DNA from: Allorhizobium paknamense
Lineage (GTDB): Bacteria > Pseudomonadota > Alphaproteobacteria > Rhizobiales > Rhizobiaceae
Reading direction: 5' to 3'
Assembly (NCBI RefSeq): GCF_030815125.1
Contig: NZ_JAUSWH010000026.1
Coordinates: 1 to 37,436 of the forward strand
Length of the DNA stretch: 37,436 nt
The notes beneath the pieces are model-generated. The model was given only the letters and a program-made list of their open reading frames with translations. It was not told where the DNA came from and did not search any database. Both the position numbers and the translations under genes were made by a program. Each line of letters begins with the position of its first letter. The stretch's first letter is position 1. Below are positions 34,663 through 37,436 of this stretch, one piece after another.

Positions 34663-36270
34663 TCAATCCTTGGCGTGGTGTGCGGCTTGACTTGCAAAGG
34701 CGGTCTTGACGGGGAGGGTAGCATCGGCAACTCGCCAGCCGCCCAGCAGCCGGTCGAAGAGGGCATTGACATAAAGGCCGTTGGCGAGATGAACCCTGAG
34801 GCCAGCCGCCGCCGGATGATAGGCCCAGAGCGGGAAGAGCGACTGCGCCACGGCCACAATGCCGAAGCTGATCACTCCCAGAAGCATCAGCGTCCATTCC
34901 AGCGGACCGGGACGAGGGGTTGGCGGCAAGGTGCCATGCATCAGCATGTCGGCGCCGTGCTGCAAGGCGAAGTAGGCCGTGGCCGCCAGAAGCGAGGCAA
35001 GCAGCGTGCGCCGGGTCAGCGCCCACGGGGCGGCATCGGCAAGACCCTGGGCGATCAGATAGGCCACGCCGAAGATCAGAATGGCCCCCAGGGCAATAGC
35101 CTGCGGCGGCTTTTCCGAAAACCCGAAGAGCAGGCCAATCACCCCGTAGATCGCAAGCGCCAGCACAAAGGCCCGCGTCACCGCCACACCATCAGGGATT
35201 GCCACCGGCCCGGGCCTGCGGATGGAGGCAACCGTTTCAACGGCACTCCCCGAGGAGAGAAAGGCATGCGCCTTGTAGAGCGAATGGGCGACGATGTGCA
35301 AAAGAGCGATGGGAAACAGCGCCAGCCCGCATTGCAGGATCATGAACCCCATCTGCGCCACTGTCGACCAGGCCAGCGACGTCTTGACTGCAGGCTGGGT
35401 GAGCATGACGAGGCTGCCGAACAATGCCGTGAAGCCCCCGATCATCACCAGCACCGCCAGCACCACCGGCGCCTGCAGCATAACATCGGCAAAGCGAATG
35501 AGCAGGAAGCCACCGGCATTGACCACGCCCGCATGCAGCAGGGCCGAAACGGGGGTGGGCGTTTCCATGACTTCCGTCAGCCAGCCATGGGTGGGAAATT
35601 GCGCCGATTTCAGGATGGCAGCCAGTGCCAGCAAGGCGGCGGCGGTAACGCTCCAGGAGCCACCCGCACCCTCCCGGGCCGCCGCCAGGATGGCGGCGAT
35701 CTCACCCGTGCCGAAGGTCAGCCCCAGGATCAGAGCGGCGGCAATCAAAGCGACATCTCCAATGCGGGAGACGATGAACTTCTTGCGCGCGGCCCGCTGC
35801 GCTGCAATGCGCTGCGGATAAAACAGCAGCAGTTGGTGCAGCAGCAGGCTGGAGGCGACCCAGCCGGTGACGAATTGCAGAAGCGTGCCGGACTGAACCA
35901 GGAACAGAACGGCCGCGAGCGTCGCCGTCATCCAGGCTGTAAACGGTCCTTGCCGCGCCTCACCATCCAGAAAGGTTCCGGCATAGCGCAGCACCACCCA
36001 CCCGATAAAGGAAACCAGGCTGAGCATGACGAGGCTGACGGGATCAAGCCGCGATCCGAAGGTGAAAATGCCGAAACCAGCCATCGGCCTCGTTCCTGCA
36101 CCATCTCGTATAAGCACGAAAGCGGAGATCAGGGCGATGACCATGGCGCCAATTGCGGTCCATTCAGCCACCTTCACCGCGAGACGCGGTCTCAACCCAG
36201 GCGAAAAACAGGAAAAAAGCGAGGCCGCAACGAGAAAGAACGGCGCAAGGAGAGGCAAGGCGTGGGTCAC
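34663..36270 (-). CDS. dabB: DabB, NuoL/MrpA-like membrane subunit of the DAB complex
   Basis: 535 residues, almost entirely membrane helices (about 13-14). It belongs to the proton-conducting antiporter family of complex I subunit L: the conserved HGWLTEVMETPTPVSALLHAGVVNAGG with its membrane Glu, and AHSLYKAHAFLSSGSA with the Lys/His of the half-channel. Its length is like DabB, shorter than NuoL, and no other nuo genes are present. GTG 36270 is the start, with GGAGAA 6 nt upstream. It anchors and energises DabA. The two genes form an operon divergent from a LysR gene. Confidence 0.9.
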   Translation of the reverse strand: MTHALPLLAPFFLVAASLFSCFSPGLRPRLAVKVAEWTAIGAMVIALISAFVLIRDGAGTRPMAGFGIFTFGSRLDPVSLVMLSLVSFIGWVVLRYAGTFLDGEARQGPFTAWMTATLAAVLFLVQSGTLLQFVTGWVASSLLLHQLLLFYPQRIAAQRAARKKFIVSRIGDVALIAAALILGLTFGTGEIAAILAAAREGAGGSWSVTAAALLALAAILKSAQFPTHGWLTEVMETPTPVSALLHAGVVNAGGFLLIRFADVMLQAPVVLAVLVMIGGFTALFGSLVMLTQPAVKTSLAWSTVAQMGFMILQCGLALFPIALLHIVAHSLYKAHAFLSSGSAVETVASIRRPGPVAIPDGVAVTRAFVLALAIYGVIGLLFGFSEKPPQAIALGAILIFGVAYLIAQGLADAAPWALTRRTLLASLLAATAYFALQHGADMLMHGTLPPTPRPGPLEWTLMLLGVISFGIVAVAQSLFPLWAYHPAAAGLRVHLANGLYVNALFDRLLGGWRVADATLPVKTAFASQAAHHAKD

Positions 36271-36373
36271 AGATTTTCTCCGATCTTACCCACCGGCTTT
36301 AGTGCGGCGGGCCTGTGAAACACCTGTTAGCAGCCGCAGCATTCCAAGAAAAATTCATTGTTTTTCAGATTTC

Positions 36374-36390
36374 GTTCTATAAAATAGAAC
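36374..36390. promoter_or_regulatory. Perfect palindrome in the dab-lysR divergent region
   Basis: GTTCTAT (36374-36380), AAA, ATAGAAC (36384-36390) is a perfect inverted repeat with the T-N11-A form of LysR-type operators, ending one base before the regulator's ATG. It also contains a TATAAA -10-like box (36378-36383). It is probably the site where the LysR protein controls itself and the dabBA promoter. Confidence 0.65.
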
Positions 36391-36391
36391 T

Positions 36392-37267
36392 ATGGTTGAT
36401 CTGAACTATCATCACCTGCGATATTTCCGTGCCGTCGCCCATGACGGCAACCTTACGCGTACAGCCGAACGGCTGAACCTGTCGCAATCGGCCTTATCCA
36501 TTCAAATCAAACAGTTGGAGGAGCGGCTCGGGCACGCGCTGTTCGAGCGGCGCGGCCGCCAGCTTTACCTGACGGAGGCAGGCCGCATTGCGCTGGACCA
36601 TGCCGACACGATCTTCGCCGCCGGTGAAGAACTGGTGGAAACCCTGAAGGAAACAGGCCGCAGCCGCCGCAGCATTCGCATTGGCGCGCTGGCCACCCTG
36701 TCGCGCAACTTTCAGATGGAGTTTCTCCGGCCCATTCTCGGACTGGCAAATGTGGACATGATCCTGAGGTCCGGCAGCACGGGCGAATTGCTGGCGGCCC
36801 TGGAAACGCTGAACCTCGATATCGTCCTGCTCAACCAGGCGCCCATGGCCGATTCGCTCACACCCTTCATCGCCCGGCATGTTTACCAGCAGCGCGTCAG
36901 CCTAATCGGCAAACCCTCCTATGGCGCGCGCGGAGCCATGCTCGCCGACCTTCTGGCTGCGCATCCGGTCATCCTGCCAACGCTGGAAAGCGGGGTGCGC
37001 GCCCAGTTCGACGCGCTGGTGGAAAAGCTTGGACTGACACCCCAGATCGCAGCCGAAGTTGACGACATGGCCATGATGCGCCTTCTGGCCCGTGAAGGCA
37101 TCGGCCTCGCCGTTCTCCCGCCCATTGTCGTCAAGGGCGAACTGGAAGCGGGCACCCTGGTGGAATTCGATGCCCTGCCGGGCATGATCGAATCCTTTTA
37201 CGCCGTGACCATCAAACGCCGATTTCCCAACCCGCTAATCCGACCGCTTCTCGAGGCAAACGGCTGA
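36392..37267 (+). CDS. LysR-family transcriptional regulator, divergent from dabBA
   Basis: 291 residues. Residues 1-65 form the LysR winged helix-turn-helix (LNYHHLRYFRAVAHDGNLTRTAERLNLSQSALSIQIKQLEERLG, then LFERRGRQLYLTEAG). The remainder is the two-lobed effector domain. The domain begins within the first residues, so ATG 36392 must be the start although it has no ribosome-binding site. Genomic position suggests control of the DAB genes, perhaps by carbon or redox state; LysR-type regulators beside carbon-fixation and DAB genes are a common arrangement. The effector is unknown. The YHHLRYF start resembles the NhaR-like LysR subgroup. Confidence 0.9.
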   Translation: MVDLNYHHLRYFRAVAHDGNLTRTAERLNLSQSALSIQIKQLEERLGHALFERRGRQLYLTEAGRIALDHADTIFAAGEELVETLKETGRSRRSIRIGALATLSRNFQMEFLRPILGLANVDMILRSGSTGELLAALETLNLDIVLLNQAPMADSLTPFIARHVYQQRVSLIGKPSYGARGAMLADLLAAHPVILPTLESGVRAQFDALVEKLGLTPQIAAEVDDMAMMRLLAREGIGLAVLPPIVVKGELEAGTLVEFDALPGMIESFYAVTIKRRFPNPLIRPLLEANG

Positions 37268-37390
37268 TTGCGTCTCTTGTCCGTAACTGCAATGAACAGC
37301 GGCCCGACCGAAGCAACGGATGAAAAAGTTCCATAATGCGCCTTACCGAACTTTGAACTCACAGGGGGTGGGTTCAAGGATGAAGTGCGA

Positions 37391-37425
37391 CTTGCGAATG
37401 ATACCAATGGGTTGTCACTCGCAAG
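37391..37425 (+). promoter_or_regulatory. Inverted repeat covering the ribosome-binding site of the next gene
   Basis: CTTGCGA (37391-37397) pairs with TCGCAAG (37419-37425). The right arm runs into AAGGAG (37423-37428), so folding could mask part of this site. Short and uncertain. Confidence 0.35.
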
Positions 37426-37429
37426 GAGA

Positions 37430-37436
37430 ATGCAAT
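37430..37436 (+). CDS. Start of a gene cut by the window edge
   Basis: AAGGAG (37423-37428) is followed at once by ATGCAAT, giving Met-Gln and the window end. The site is strong but the spacing is only 1 nt, so the true start could lie a little further on. Nothing can be said of the product. Confidence 0.35.

Noticed and set aside
33129..34709. Plus-strand open frame (526 codons) opposite dabA
   Set aside because: Antisense shadow of dabA; no domain-like pattern.
34534..36318. Long plus-strand open frame (594 codons) opposite dabB/dabA
   Set aside because: Composition is Gln/Gly/Arg/His-rich nonsense typical of the antisense of a GC-rich gene; the minus strand codes clear DabB and DabA motifs.

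Overview
The window looks like a segment of a secondary replicon (plasmid or chromid) from a member of the Rhizobiaceae (Agrobacterium/Rhizobium/Allorhizobium type). The evidence is a complete repABC replication and partition operon with its antisense RNA gene, several rhizobial intergenic palindromes (RIME type), and a high density of ABC uptake operons. The species cannot be named from sequence alone.

Layout. (1) 1-2199: 3' part of an outer-membrane autotransporter-like adhesin with Ig-like repeats. (2) 2393-3052: decayed IS3-type transposase remnants. (3) 3394-13583: a tightly packed plus-strand operon. It holds a peptide/opine-type ABC importer (Tat-exported binding protein, two permeases, one fused double ATPase), a DeoR-type regulator, an M20 amidohydrolase, two APH/choline-kinase-fold phosphotransferases and an inositol-monophosphatase-fold phosphatase. 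It reads as uptake and breakdown of an unidentified compound through amide cleavage and a phosphorylated intermediate. (4) 13584-14519: a 0.9 kb gap without a recognisable gene. (5) 14520-16331: a FUSC-type membrane transporter with a strong terminator. (6) 16597-22994 on minus: a sugar ABC operon (oxidoreductase, TIM-barrel isomerase, binding protein, two permeases, ATPase). A LacI-type repressor (23132-24160) is divergent, and palindromic operators lie in the shared promoter region. (7) 24345-28572: a small WGR-domain protein and, on minus, repA-repB-repC with a ctRNA gene between repB and repC and a nested palindromic operator before repA. (8) 28960-32174: a two-gene operon coding for a membrane protein with probable diheme-b helices and a C-terminal [2Fe-2S] ferredoxin domain, followed by an MscS-family channel. 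(9) 32238-36270 on minus: dabB-dabA, the energy-coupled inorganic-carbon (CO2/bicarbonate) accumulation complex, with a divergent LysR regulator at 36392. The first codons of another gene are at the right edge.

The points most worth following are: the redox anchor/ferredoxin protein that resembles the sensor half of the CyaC adenylate cyclase but has no cyclase and is coupled to an MscS channel beside dabAB; the importer-kinase-kinase-phosphatase-amidohydrolase pathway; and the asymmetric fused ABC ATPase with one degenerate and one intact composite ATP site.
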